Positions 1 through 8,809 are shown, numbered from the stretch's first letter. The stretch is 64,000 bases of DNA from Extensimonas perlucida (GCF_007655255.1 NZ_VMYE01000004.1:1-64000); one strand, 5' to 3'. Notes: generated by a model not told the origin, from the sequence alone. Numbers and translations are program-made.

Positions 1-409
1 GGACTTTGCGCACTTAGCTCAAACGCCCACGCTTATCGGCTGTGTGTTTTTAAGGATCCGCGCTACAAAAGCTTTTCTAAACTTTTGCCGCTTTGCACCT
101 CAGCTGCAATCAGCTGAGCCGCGTATTCTAGCAATCTTTTTTATCTCCGAGCAAACCATGGGGTCTATCGGCTTTCTTCACCCCGCTCAGCAGTCGCTTC
201 GCAACTCCCCGCAGGCTTTCACCAGCTCCCCCAGCTTCGCTGGCACTCTTGCTGCCACACCCCCCACATCTTCAGACTTGGGGCGCTCAGCAGCTGAGCC
301 CGCTATTCTATAGCGAAAATTAGGGGATGCGCGAACTTTGACGGAAGAATTTTCTGCGGCCTGGGGCGAAAGGCGCTGATGAGCGCCGCAGGCCACCTGT
401 CGCAAAATT
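1..409. other. Left-edge non-coding stretch, no gene recognised
   Basis: No convincing gene is visible. Short open frames exist on both strands but show no recognisable family, no good ribosome binding site and biased, repetitive composition. The stretch contains an imperfect 20-bp direct repeat (111-130 and 291-310, 18 of 20 identical) and a 15-bp palindrome centred at 292. It ends at the stop codon of the minus-strand methyltransferase gene, so it is either the space downstream of that gene or part of a locus cut by the window edge. Confidence 0.5.
111..310. repeat. Imperfect 20-bp direct repeat pair
   Basis: CAGCTGAGCC-[GC/CG]-[G/C]TATTCTA-type sequence occurs at 111-130 and again at 291-310, differing at two positions, 180 bp apart. 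The second copy overlaps a short palindrome, GCTCAGC-A-GCTGAGC, at 285-299. The function is unknown. Confidence 0.45.
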
Positions 410-1699
410 TTATGCTCCATCGATAGCAGGTCGTGCTGGACGCGCGCTGCCTTGCACTAGGTCGAAGCGCAGCAGGCGACACTCGATGGGGCCGTTCCAC
501 ATCGGGATGCGGCGCGATTCTTTGAGGCGCATCTTGCTGGGCAGCTTGGGGTCGGGCGAGAGCAGCCAAGCCGTCCAGCCTGCGTAGTGCTTTTTCCAGT
601 GCGCGGCGAGCTGGCGGAAAAAGTCGCCGCCTTCCTCTGCATCGCCGGCTGGATGGGCTTGCGCAACCTCGCGACCTACGGCGGCGCCTTGCGCGCGCAG
701 CGCGGCGCGTGCGGCGGCGTTCTGGCCTGCATGGCCTGCCGCGGCGATCCGCTCGCCATAGGGCGGGTTGAGCAGCAGCACGCCGGGCGGCGCGCAAGGC
801 GGCAGGCGTTGCAGCGCGTCGCCGCCGCGCAGCTGCACGGCTTGCGCCACCCCCGCGCGCTCGGCGTTGCGCTGCGCAAAGTCCACCATGCGGTGCGAAA
901 TATCACTGCCAAAAATGGGCACAGCGCTTGACTGGATTGCCTTAGCAGCTTCTTCTTTGATAGCTTGCCAGACATGTGCCTGAAAGGGCAGCAGGCGCTC
1001 GAACGCGAAGCCGCGGTGCAAACCGGGCGGGATGCAGCAGGCGATTTGCGCGGCCTCGATGACGATGGTGCCGCTGCCGCAGCAAGGGTCATACAGCGGC
1101 ACGGGGGCGTCTGAGTGCGGGTCCCAGCCGCTGGCCGCGATCATGGCCGCGGCCAGGGTTTCCTTGAGCGGGGCGTCGCCCTTGTCGAGGCGCCAGCCGC
1201 GCTTGAAGAGTGGCTCGCCCGAGGTGTCGATGTAGAGCGCGGCCTGCTCGGGGTCCAGGTGCAGGTGCAGGCGCACCTGCGGCCGCCGGGTGTCCACGTC
1301 GGGGCGCACGCCGGTTTTGGCTCGGAAGCGATCGGCCACGGCGTCCTTCACGCGCAGACCGGCGAAGTGCAGGCTCTGCAAGGGACTGTGCTGCGTGCTG
1401 ACCTCGACTTTGAAGGTCTGGCGCGGCGTGAACCAGGCCTCCCAGGCGACATCGCTTGCCAGCTCGTAGAGATCGTTTTCGCTGCGGTAGGGGCGCTCGT
1501 TCAGCAGCACGAGCACGCGCTGCGCGAGGCGGCTGTGCAGGTTCAGGCGCAGCGCATCGCGCCAGGCCGCGCGCAGCAGCACGCCGCCGCGCCCGACGAG
1601 CAAGTCCTGCCCGGTGCGGCCAGTGAGCGCGTGTACCTCGTCGGCCAGATAGCTTTCCACGCCACCGGCGCAGGGCAAAAAGAGTTGGAGTGCATTCAT
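410..1699 (-). CDS. THUMP-domain class I SAM-dependent RNA methyltransferase (RlmL N-half type)
   Basis: Predicted 429-residue methyltransferase of the UPF0020/RlmL-like family that methylates guanine N2 in 23S rRNA. The N-terminal part (about 1-150) has the look of the ferredoxin-like plus THUMP RNA-binding module. A Rossmann methyltransferase domain follows, with a DPCCGSGT SAM-binding motif and the catalytic NPPYGERI motif near residue 310. The start was set at 1699 (MNALQLFLPC) because family homology begins there; upstream in-frame codons encode low-complexity residues. It is divergent from the 2-hydroxyacid dehydrogenase. It corresponds to the stand-alone methyltransferase of many Burkholderiales, not to the E. 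coli RlmKL fusion. The exact target base is inferred. Confidence 0.8.
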   Translation of the reverse strand: MNALQLFLPCAGGVESYLADEVHALTGRTGQDLLVGRGGVLLRAAWRDALRLNLHSRLAQRVLVLLNERPYRSENDLYELASDVAWEAWFTPRQTFKVEVSTQHSPLQSLHFAGLRVKDAVADRFRAKTGVRPDVDTRRPQVRLHLHLDPEQAALYIDTSGEPLFKRGWRLDKGDAPLKETLAAAMIAASGWDPHSDAPVPLYDPCCGSGTIVIEAAQIACCIPPGLHRGFAFERLLPFQAHVWQAIKEEAAKAIQSSAVPIFGSDISHRMVDFAQRNAERAGVAQAVQLRGGDALQRLPPCAPPGVLLLNPPYGERIAAAGHAGQNAAARAALRAQGAAVGREVAQAHPAGDAEEGGDFFRQLAAHWKKHYAGWTAWLLSPDPKLPSKMRLKESRRIPMWNGPIECRLLRFDLVQGSARPARPAIDGA

Positions 1700-1876
1700 G
1701 GGGCATGGAGCATAGGGCAAGGCCATGCGTGTGCCGCGCTGATAGAGTCGAAAACGCTTCCCGCAGATGCATCGCACCGACCTCAGGCTGGGTGGCGGCG
1801 CCAGCCCAGCCACGGCACCTGGCGCGCGGGGCGGCCATTTTGGCGCGCAGCAATGCTACCGAACAAGGAGTGCAGC

Positions 1877-2908
1877 ATGCATCTGAATCCTCCCGTGATT
1901 TTCATTCCCGGTGATTGGATAGGCGACACGATGGCCGAGGCGCTGGCCGGCCAGGGTTATGAAATCGTGCGCGGGCCGGCGGCGCACGAGGTGCCGCCGC
2001 GCGTCGATGCGACGGGGCAGCTGCCGCTGTTGCAGCGCGCGAACATCATCGTCGCCACGCCGGGCTTGCGTGTCGATCGGGCTTTGCTGCAGGCGCTGCC
2101 GCGGCTGCGCGCGGTGGTGGCGCCGGCGATCGGGGTCGAGAACATCGACGTCGCGGCCGCCACGGAGCTCGGCATTCTGGTGGCGCACGGCGCCACGCCC
2201 GAAAACTACCTGGGCATGGCTGAGGCCACCGTGATGCTGATCGCGGCGCTAGCCATGCAGTTACCCCACAAGCAGCGCCTGCTGGCCGAGAACGCGCCGC
2301 GCCCGCGCGAGCTTCTCTCGCGCAGCGTGCGCGGTAGCACCATCGGGCTCGTGGGCATGGGCCGCATCGCGCACGGCGTGGTCGAGCGCCTGCGCGGCTG
2401 GGAGGCGCAACTGCTGTATTTCGACCCCTACGTGCCGCAAGAACAAGCCCCGCCAGGCGCCACGCGGGTCACGCTCGACGCGTTGCTGCGGCGCGCCGAC
2501 TTCGTGAGCCTGCATGTCACCTTGACGGCCGAGACGCAAGGACTGATCGGTGCGCGCGAACTCGGCCTCATGAAGCCGACGGCGTACCTCGTCAACACCT
2601 CGCGCGGCGCAGCCATCGACGAGGCGGCGCTGGTGCGCGCGCTGCAGGAGCGCCGCATCGCGGGCGCTGCGCTCGACACCTTCATGCACGAGCCGCTGCC
2701 CGCCGACAGCCCGCTGCACGCCTTCGTCGGCAGCGACAACGTGATCCTGACGCCGCACATCATCGGCCAGGGCCACGAAGTCATGGCGTCGCTGCGCCAG
2801 GCCATCGCCGAGAATGTGCGCCGCCTCTTGCGCGGCGCGCCGGCGCTCTACACCAAGAACCCCGAAGTGCTCGCGCGCTGGCAGGAGCGCATCGCGCGGC
2901 TGGCCTAA
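1877..2908 (+). CDS. D-isomer-specific 2-hydroxyacid dehydrogenase (NAD-dependent)
   Basis: 343-residue protein of the D-2-hydroxyacid dehydrogenase family, which reduces 2-keto acids or oxidises D-2-hydroxy acids with NAD(P). The nucleotide-binding segment GLVGMGRIAHG lies near residues 157-167. The catalytic Arg sits in VNTSRGAAIDE (about 240), the Glu in the FMHEPLP segment (about 271) and the His in LTPHIIGQ (about 292), so the Arg-Glu-His set is complete. The start at 1877 follows an AAGGAG ribosome binding site at 1865-1870; an open frame continues further upstream but is antisense to the methyltransferase gene. The substrate cannot be assigned. It is a single gene, divergent from its upstream neighbour. 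Confidence 0.85.
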   Translation: MHLNPPVIFIPGDWIGDTMAEALAGQGYEIVRGPAAHEVPPRVDATGQLPLLQRANIIVATPGLRVDRALLQALPRLRAVVAPAIGVENIDVAAATELGILVAHGATPENYLGMAEATVMLIAALAMQLPHKQRLLAENAPRPRELLSRSVRGSTIGLVGMGRIAHGVVERLRGWEAQLLYFDPYVPQEQAPPGATRVTLDALLRRADFVSLHVTLTAETQGLIGARELGLMKPTAYLVNTSRGAAIDEAALVRALQERRIAGAALDTFMHEPLPADSPLHAFVGSDNVILTPHIIGQGHEVMASLRQAIAENVRRLLRGAPALYTKNPEVLARWQERIARLA

Positions 2909-2954
2909 TTTCTCAATGCCAAAATTGGCATTTCAGGCAATACCAATAAGCGCC

Positions 2955-3119
2955 AGGAGCCTGTCGGGCTTTGGGCGTCGAAAGCGAGAATGTGCCCCAG
3001 CGAGACCAGTTTTTGCCGGATTCGCCGCCCCATAGCAGGACTATGGGGCAAGAGGCCGGTGAAAAGTGGGCCGCTGCGGCGCATTCGCAGCCGACGATTC
3101 CAAAGCCCGACAGGCTCCT
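2955..3119 (+). repeat. 165-bp palindromic element, copy 1
   Basis: Full-length copy bounded by perfect 20-bp terminal inverted repeats (AGGAGCCTGTCGGGCTTTGG at 2955-2974 and its exact complement at 3100-3119). Inside is a second hairpin with 9-bp arms, GCCCCATAG and CTATGGGGC, and a 5-bp loop. Relative to copies 2, 3 and 4 it is in the opposite orientation. It lies in the gap before the YdhR-like gene, 37 bp upstream of its start codon, and is readable as an open frame. It encodes no transposase. Confidence 0.9.
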
Positions 3120-3156
3120 AGCAGCTATTCATACCGAAGCAATAAAGGAGACCCTC

Positions 3157-3471
3157 ATGATCACCGCCATCGTCACCTTCGCCCTGCCCCAGCCCATCAC
3201 GCAGGAGGAGGCACAGAAGATTTTTCTCAGCACCGCACCGCGCTACCAGAACCTGCCGGGGCTGCTGCGCAAGTATTACGTGCTCTCGGATGATGGCCGC
3301 ACGGCCGGCGGCGTGTACCTGTGGCAAAGCCGCGAAGCGGCGCAGGCCGTGTACGACGATGCCTGGCGCGCCTTCGTGCGCGAAAAGTACGGCAGCGCGC
3401 CGCAGCTCACCTACTTGCACACGCCCGTGGTCGTGGACAACCTCACGCACGAGATCCTCTCGGGCGCGTGA
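3157..3471 (+). CDS. YdhR-like small monooxygenase-fold protein
   Basis: 104-residue soluble protein resembling the YdhR / putative mono-oxygenase family, a dimeric alpha-beta barrel fold. The AGGVYLWQSREAA segment matches the conserved GGIYLF core of that family, and the length fits a single-domain member. The start at 3157 follows an AAGGAG box at 3145-3150; a longer open frame upstream reads through the 165-bp palindromic element and is not believed. It stands alone between that element and the convergent oxyR gene. The biochemical role of this family is poorly known, so a catalytic function is not claimed. Confidence 0.65.
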   Translation: MITAIVTFALPQPITQEEAQKIFLSTAPRYQNLPGLLRKYYVLSDDGRTAGGVYLWQSREAAQAVYDDAWRAFVREKYGSAPQLTYLHTPVVVDNLTHEILSGA

Positions 3472-3499
3472 ACGCGGCGGGCGTCGGGCTGGTTCGAGC

Positions 3500-3541
3500 G
3501 CGTCAGGTCAGCCGCGTCAGGTCAGCCGCGTCAAGTCAGCC
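3500..3541. repeat. Three 14-bp tandem repeats at the oxyR 3' end
   Basis: GCGTCAGGTCAGCC is repeated three times (3500-3513, 3514-3527, 3528-3541, the last with one change). The innermost unit supplies the final codons and stop codon of oxyR on the minus strand, and each outer unit again carries a TGA. The array therefore looks like slippage or duplication of the gene's own 3' end. Confidence 0.8.
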
Positions 3542-4496
3542 GCTTTACGCCGGGCAGCTCGCACGCATAGACGGCGTTGCGCAGCGCGGCGATGGCTTCA
3601 TAGCGCGTGAAGCTGCGCCGCCAGGCCAGCACCACGCGGCGCGAGGGCGGCGGGCCGTTCTCATCGGCGTGCAGCGGCAGGTAGCGCACCAGGGCATCAT
3701 CGCTCTTGCGCCGGCGCGCGTTGCCGGGCAGTGCGGTACGTGGCACGGCGAGTTGCGGCACCAGCGTCACGCCCATGCCCTCGGCCACCATGTGCTTGAT
3801 GGTTTCGAGCGACGAGCCCTCGAAGGTGCGCCGCATGCCCTCGGCGTTGGTGGAAAAGCGCGCGAATTCGGGGCAGACCTCGAGCACTTGGTCGCGAAAG
3901 CAATGGCCTGAGCCCAGCAGCAGCATGGTCTCGTCGCGCAGTTCGGTAGCCGACACGCTCTTGCGCTGGGCCAGCGGGTGCTTGGCCGGGATGGCGGCCA
4001 TGAAGGGCTCGTCGTACAGCGGTGCGATCGCGAGGTTGGTGTCGGGAAAGGGCTCGGCGAGGATCGCGCAATCGATCTCGCCCGTGCGCAGCATGTCGAG
4101 CAGTTTCAGCGTGAAGTTTTCCTGCAGCAGCAGCGGCATTTGCGGCGTGCGCTCCATGCTGCGGCGCACCAGTTCGGGCAGCAGGTAGGGGCCTATGGTG
4201 TAGATCACGCCCAGGTGCAGCACGCCCGCGAGCGGGTCCTTGCCGCGCCGCGCGATCTCTTTGATCGCGGCGGCCTGCTCCAGCACGACTTGCGCCTGGC
4301 GCACGATTTCTTCGCCCAGCGGCGTGACGGCCACATCGCCGGCATTGCGCTCGAAGAGCTTGACGTCGAGCTCTTCCTCGAGCTTTTTGATCGCCACCGA
4401 CAGGGTGGGCTGCGAGACATGGCAAGCCTCTGCAGCGTGGCCGAAGTGTTTGGCGCGTGCGAGCGCGACGATGTATTTGAGCTCGGTGAGGGTCAT
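3531..4496 (-). CDS. oxyR: LysR-family hydrogen-peroxide sensor OxyR
   Basis: 321-residue LysR-type regulator. The winged helix-turn-helix is at about residues 5-60 (HAAEACHVSQPTLSVAIKKL) and is followed by a periplasmic-binding-like effector domain. The redox pair is exact: Cys199 in GSGHCFRDQ and Cys208 in LEVCPEF, the same numbering as the disulfide pair of E. coli OxyR, so peroxide sensing by a C199-C208 disulfide is well supported. It probably activates catalase, peroxiredoxin and related genes that lie outside this window. It follows the NERD-helicase gene on the same strand with a 42-bp gap and lies downstream of recG. Its last codons are formed by a 14-bp tandem repeat. Confidence 0.92.
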   Translation of the reverse strand: MTLTELKYIVALARAKHFGHAAEACHVSQPTLSVAIKKLEEELDVKLFERNAGDVAVTPLGEEIVRQAQVVLEQAAAIKEIARRGKDPLAGVLHLGVIYTIGPYLLPELVRRSMERTPQMPLLLQENFTLKLLDMLRTGEIDCAILAEPFPDTNLAIAPLYDEPFMAAIPAKHPLAQRKSVSATELRDETMLLLGSGHCFRDQVLEVCPEFARFSTNAEGMRRTFEGSSLETIKHMVAEGMGVTLVPQLAVPRTALPGNARRRKSDDALVRYLPLHADENGPPPSRRVVLAWRRSFTRYEAIAALRNAVYACELPGVKRLT

Positions 4497-4538
4497 GGGC
4501 GAATGGTACAGATACGAAAAATTGGCCTCTTGTGCCCG

Positions 4539-6413
4539 TCAAACATGCGCTTCTTGCTCTGCAAACTGCAGCGCCACAGCTTCGAGCGAGTTGTGCACCC
4601 GCTGCACCATGGGCGAGGTGCCGGCGGCAGACAGCACCAGCTCGTGCGTGGCGCGCGTCATGCCGACATAGAGCAGGCGCAGCTCCTCGTCCATGGGCTC
4701 GCCCTTCCAGGGCATGGCATCGAGCCCCGCGATCAGCACGAGCGCAAACTCCAGCCCTTTGGAGCTGTGCAGCGTCATCAGCTTGACGCTGGGGCGCTTC
4801 CAGACAAAGGCGCGAAAGCCCGGCGTCGCCATGGATTGCACGGCGATGCCGCGGCGCTGCAATGCCGCTGCGACCAACACCATGCGCTGGCGGGTGCGAA
4901 ACAGCACGGCGATGTCGTCGGCGGCGCGCCCGTCGGCCAGGGCCTGGGCGATGCGCTCGGCCACCAGCTCGGCTTCTTCACGCACATTGGGAGCCTGCAG
5001 CAATACCGGCAGCGGGCCGCGCCGGCCTGCGCTGGCGGGCTGCACGGCCTGCATCTGGTCGTCGGTGGCTGGCCGCTCGGCCAGCAGGCCTTGCGCGCAG
5101 TGCATGGCCAGGGCCAGCACCTCGGCGGTGTTGCGGTAGTTGAGTTTGAGGATGCTGGTGCGGCCCTGGGCCTGAATGCCTACGCTGGCGAAGTTGAACT
5201 TGCGGCGCTTTTTTTGGTAGATGGATTGCGCGTCGTCGTAGAGCACGAGCAGCGCGTTCGTTGCCGGATCGACCATGCGCGCGGCCACGCGCAGCCAGGC
5301 GTCTTCGAAGTCGTGCGCCTCGTCAATCAGCAGCGCCAGATATTGCCCGCCCGGCACCAGGCCACGCGCCACGGCGCGCTCCACCGTCTCGGCCAACGCG
5401 GCAAAGTAGGCATCGCCCGACAAGTGCTGCGGCACATCGAGCTGGTAGCTGCGCACCATGTCCTGGCACCAGCCATGGAAAGTGCGCACCTGCACACGTT
5501 CATCGACGCCGCGCTGGCGCAGGCTGGCTTCGATGCGCTGGGCCAGGGTTCTGTTGAAGCACAGCACCAGGATCGGCCGCTCCAGCGCCGCCGCGGCCGC
5601 CAGTTGCTGCGCGCGGAAGATCAGGATCATGGTCTTGCCCGAGCCTGCGGGGCCGTGGATCACACGGTGCCCTTCGCCCAGCGTGCGCGCGACCTGTTCC
5701 TGCTGCAAGTCCATGACCTGCATCAGGTCGGGCAGCGCGAGGGCAGGTGCGCCCTGCTCCTGCGCCTCGAACAAAGACGCCTGCTGCACACGCACTTCCG
5801 GGAACAGATGCCAGCGCACGCGGTCACGCTGCGGCAGGGTCAGCGCCTGCGGCGTCCAGCCCGCGTACATGCCCCACAGGCGTTTTTCGAATTCGTAAGG
5901 ATCGAGCTCTTCGCAGAGGTCGTCGCGCAGCAGGGTTTTGAAGTCCGGGAACACCTCGGCAAAGTCCGTGCCCTCGACCTGCTTGCGTCGCACGTTCGAG
6001 AGCACGCAGCCCCAGCCATAGGGCACGCGCGACTTGCCACGAAACGGCGGCGCGTCCTGGATCAGCGCGGGGTCGCGCTCCAGAACTTCGTTGAGCTCCA
6101 GCGCATAGCCGCGCGCCTGCAGCAAAGGGTGCGCCACGGTGACGAGGCCGCGCGCCGTGGTCAGCTCCACGCTGTGCCGGTTGTACGCGCGCAGCGAGCC
6201 CCAGGCCCAGTGCTTGACCTCCAGAATCAGCAAGCCGCGCCGCGGGCTGAAGACCACGAAGTCCGGCTGGCGCGCCTTCGGCCCTATGGGCACGTCGTGC
6301 CAGACCATGTAATCGTCGGACAGGCAGCGCTTGAGCTGGTGCAGCACGGCGCGCTCGCCCGCATTGGCGCAGCGCTTGTCGATCTGGGTCAAACCTTGGG
6401 GAAAGAGGGCCAT
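4539..6413 (-). CDS. NERD-domain UvrD/Rep-like DNA helicase
   Basis: 624-residue fusion of an N-terminal nuclease-related (NERD) domain (about 15-130, with PDFVVFSPRRGLLILEVKHW, matching the nuclease-like D...ExK pattern) and a superfamily 1 helicase. Walker A is GPAGSGKT at 254-261, Walker B is LLIDEAHD at about 362-369, a LNYRNTAEVL motif follows, then LMTLHSSKGLEF and LLYVGMTRATHEL near the C-terminus. It probably acts in DNA repair or in processing foreign or damaged DNA. It lies between recG (upstream) and oxyR (downstream) on one strand. The start at 6413 is the first ATG that preserves the NERD domain. Related NERD-helicases occur both as repair and as defence-associated proteins; nothing here decides which. 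Confidence 0.8.
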   Translation of the reverse strand: MALFPQGLTQIDKRCANAGERAVLHQLKRCLSDDYMVWHDVPIGPKARQPDFVVFSPRRGLLILEVKHWAWGSLRAYNRHSVELTTARGLVTVAHPLLQARGYALELNEVLERDPALIQDAPPFRGKSRVPYGWGCVLSNVRRKQVEGTDFAEVFPDFKTLLRDDLCEELDPYEFEKRLWGMYAGWTPQALTLPQRDRVRWHLFPEVRVQQASLFEAQEQGAPALALPDLMQVMDLQQEQVARTLGEGHRVIHGPAGSGKTMILIFRAQQLAAAAALERPILVLCFNRTLAQRIEASLRQRGVDERVQVRTFHGWCQDMVRSYQLDVPQHLSGDAYFAALAETVERAVARGLVPGGQYLALLIDEAHDFEDAWLRVAARMVDPATNALLVLYDDAQSIYQKKRRKFNFASVGIQAQGRTSILKLNYRNTAEVLALAMHCAQGLLAERPATDDQMQAVQPASAGRRGPLPVLLQAPNVREEAELVAERIAQALADGRAADDIAVLFRTRQRMVLVAAALQRRGIAVQSMATPGFRAFVWKRPSVKLMTLHSSKGLEFALVLIAGLDAMPWKGEPMDEELRLLYVGMTRATHELVLSAAGTSPMVQRVHNSLEAVALQFAEQEAHV

Positions 6414-6544
6414 GGGCTCGTATCAAGGTGCGTGCGCGGTCGCTGGGGCTGGGGGTGGCTGTCTCTGCCCGATGATAGATGCTGCCCGCGCAAGCTGGCT
6501 TGCCCCAAACCCGCTCAACCCGCGAGCGCGCCGCGCCTTCATCG

Positions 6545-8809
6545 TCAGGCCTTCAAATACTCCTCTTTGCCCCCGAGCCAGCGTTCCACGTGGCGCGCGG
6601 CGAGGTCGGGGTGTTGATCGAGCATCTGCGGCGCGAGCGCGCGCGCCCATTCGAGCAGGGCTTGGTCGGTGGCGAGGTCGGCAAAGCGCAGCATGGCCTC
6701 TCCCGACTGGCGCGCGCCCAGAAATTCGCCGGGGCCGCGGATGGCCAGGTCGCGCCGCGCGATCTCGAAGCCGTCGCTGGTCTCCAGCATGGCCTTGAGG
6801 CGCGCGCGCGCCGTCTCGCCCAGGCGGCCGCTCTCGCCCGTGGCGTAGAGCAACACGCAGGCCGAGGCCGCACTGCCGCGCCCCACGCGCCCGCGCAGCT
6901 GGTGCAGCTGGCTCAGGCCGAAGCGCTCGGCGTGCTCGATCACCATCAGGCTCGCGTTGGGCACGTCCACGCCCACCTCGATCACCGTGGTGCTGACGAG
7001 CACGCCCATGTGCCCGCCGCTGAACTGCGCCATGACGGCTTTTTTCTCGGCGCTGGGCATGCGCGCGTGCAGCAGGCCCACGCGCACGCCGGGCAGGGCC
7101 GCGCTGAGTTCGGCGTGCGTCGCGGTCGCGTTGCTCAGGTCGAGCGCCTCGCTTTCCTCGATCAGCGGGCACACCCAATACACCTGCCGCCCCTGCGCGA
7201 GCTGGGCGCGGATGCGCTCTATCACTTCATGGCGGCGCTGCTCGGCCACCAGTTTGGTGACCACGGGCGTGCGGCCCGGCGGCAGCTCGTCGATCGTCGA
7301 GACGTCCAGGTCGGCGTAGTAGCTCATGGCCAGCGTGCGCGGGATGGGCGTGGCGCTCATCATCAGCAGGTGAGGTTCTAGTAGCCTGTCGGACTTTGGG
7401 ATCGTCGGCTGCGGCGCATGCTCGCTTTCGACACCCAAAGTCCGACGGGCTCCTAGCGCCGATGCGGACAGCTTCTGGCGCAGCGCGAGCCGCTGCGCGA
7501 CGCCGAAGCGGTGTTGCTCGTCGATGATGGACAGGCCCAGGCGCGCAAAGCGCACCTGCTCTTGAATCACCGCGTGCGTGCCCACGACCAGCGCGGCTTG
7601 GCCCGAGGCGATCAGCGCGAGCATTTCGGCGCGCGCCTTTTTCTTTTGGCTGCCCGTGAGCCAGGCCACGCACTGGCCGCGCGGCGCGAGCAAGGGTGCG
7701 AGCCAATCGACCAGCTTGGCAAAGTGCTGCTCGGCGAGGATTTCGGTCGGCGCCATGAGCGCGCACTGCCAGCCCGCGGCGATGGCCGTGGCCGCGGCGA
7801 GCGCCGCGACCACCGTCTTGCCCGAGCCCACGTCACCCTGCAGCAGCCGGTGCATGGGCTGCACGCGCGCGAGGTCGTGCGCGATCTCCGCGCTCACGCG
7901 GCGCTGCGCTGGGGTGAGCTCGAACGGCAGCGCCGCCAGCAATTGCTCGGGCAGCTCGCCCGCTGGCGCGCGCAGCTGGGGGGCGCGCCGCTGCGCGCGC
8001 TCGCGCCGCGCCTGCCACTGCGACAGCTGCTGCGCGAGCAACTCCTCGGCCTTGAGGCGCTGCCATGCCGGATGGCTGCGGTCTTCGAGCGTGGAGAGCG
8101 CCACGTCGGGCGCGGGTTTATGCAAAAAAAAGAGCGCCTCACGCAGGTTGAACAATGACTTTTGGCCATTTTTATCTAAAAACTCGGCGCCCGGCGGCGC
8201 GACGCCCGCGGGCAAGGTCTCGGACAGGTCGGCGCGCGCGAGCGCCGTCAGCACGGCGCGGCGCAGATAGGGCTGGGGCAGGCCCGCGGTGCTCGGATAG
8301 ACGGGCGTGAGCGCGGCGGGCAGCTCGCCCTCTGCGGGGCGAAACGCCGGGTGCAGCATCTGCCGCCCCCAAAAGCCGCCGCGCACCTCGCCGCGTATGC
8401 GCAGGCGCGCGCCCACGGCGAGCGCCTTTTGCTGCGATGGGTAGAAGCTGAAAAAACGCAGCACGCAGCTGCCCGTGCCGTCCTCCACCGTGACGAGCAG
8501 CTGGCGGCGCGGGCGCAGCTGCACTTCGCTGGCCGTGACCGTGGCCTCGATCTGCACCACCTGCCCGTCGCGCGCCTGCGCGAGCGGCGTGATGCGCGTT
8601 TCGTCCTCGTAGCGCAGCGGCAGGTGCAGCGCTAGGTCGATGTCGCGCACCAGGCCGAGTTTGCGCAGGGCTTTTTGCGGGCCGCTCAAGGGCGCTTTGC
8701 GCGCGTCCCTGACCGGCTTTTCTGGCACGGTGTCCGGCGCTTCCTGTATTGCGGCGGTGCGCACATCAGCGGCGGCGTTCGAGGAAGCGGGCATGCGGGT
8801 GGGGAACAT
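6545..8809 (-). CDS. recG: ATP-dependent DNA helicase RecG carrying an in-frame repeat-derived insertion
   Basis: 754-residue RecG that remodels stalled replication forks and Holliday junctions. The wedge/OB domain spans about 50-200, Walker A is GDVGSGKT (325-332), the DEQH box is at 430-433 and the SATPIPRTLAMS motif begins near 485. Between LALRQKL and HLLMMSATPIP, residues about 452-477 (LGARRTLGVES ... PKSDRLLE) are encoded by a 75-bp deleted copy of the 165-bp palindromic element (7380-7454). The usual RecG sequence runs almost directly from the DEQH region to the SAT motif, so this is an insertion that keeps the frame and adds no stop. The start at 8809 is an ATG; Met6 is an alternative. 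The gene is divergent from the HD-GYP gene. Confidence 0.93.
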   Translation of the reverse strand: MFPTRMPASSNAAADVRTAAIQEAPDTVPEKPVRDARKAPLSGPQKALRKLGLVRDIDLALHLPLRYEDETRITPLAQARDGQVVQIEATVTASEVQLRPRRQLLVTVEDGTGSCVLRFFSFYPSQQKALAVGARLRIRGEVRGGFWGRQMLHPAFRPAEGELPAALTPVYPSTAGLPQPYLRRAVLTALARADLSETLPAGVAPPGAEFLDKNGQKSLFNLREALFFLHKPAPDVALSTLEDRSHPAWQRLKAEELLAQQLSQWQARRERAQRRAPQLRAPAGELPEQLLAALPFELTPAQRRVSAEIAHDLARVQPMHRLLQGDVGSGKTVVAALAAATAIAAGWQCALMAPTEILAEQHFAKLVDWLAPLLAPRGQCVAWLTGSQKKKARAEMLALIASGQAALVVGTHAVIQEQVRFARLGLSIIDEQHRFGVAQRLALRQKLSASALGARRTLGVESEHAPQPTIPKSDRLLEPHLLMMSATPIPRTLAMSYYADLDVSTIDELPPGRTPVVTKLVAEQRRHEVIERIRAQLAQGRQVYWVCPLIEESEALDLSNATATHAELSAALPGVRVGLLHARMPSAEKKAVMAQFSGGHMGVLVSTTVIEVGVDVPNASLMVIEHAERFGLSQLHQLRGRVGRGSAASACVLLYATGESGRLGETARARLKAMLETSDGFEIARRDLAIRGPGEFLGARQSGEAMLRFADLATDQALLEWARALAPQMLDQHPDLAARHVERWLGGKEEYLKA
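7380..7454 (+). repeat. 75-bp deleted palindromic element inside recG, copy 2
   Basis: Retains both terminal inverted repeats (AGTAGCCTGTCGGACTTTGG and CCAAAGTCCGACGGGCTCCT) and the sequence just inside each, but lacks the central 90 bp with the inner hairpin. Both 165 and 90 are multiples of three, so insertion and deletion preserve the recG frame. It has the same orientation as copies 3 and 4. Translated on the minus strand it adds about 25 residues between helicase motifs II and III. Confidence 0.92.

Noticed and set aside
1115-1876. Upstream extension of the 2-hydroxyacid dehydrogenase frame
   Set aside because: It is antisense to the methyltransferase gene, lacks family similarity, and a good ribosome binding site precedes the ATG at 1877.
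3978-6617. 879-codon open frame on the plus strand across oxyR and the NERD-helicase
   Set aside because: It is antisense to two well-supported genes, has low-complexity residue composition (His, Gln, Arg, Ala) and no ribosome binding site; it is a by-product of high GC.
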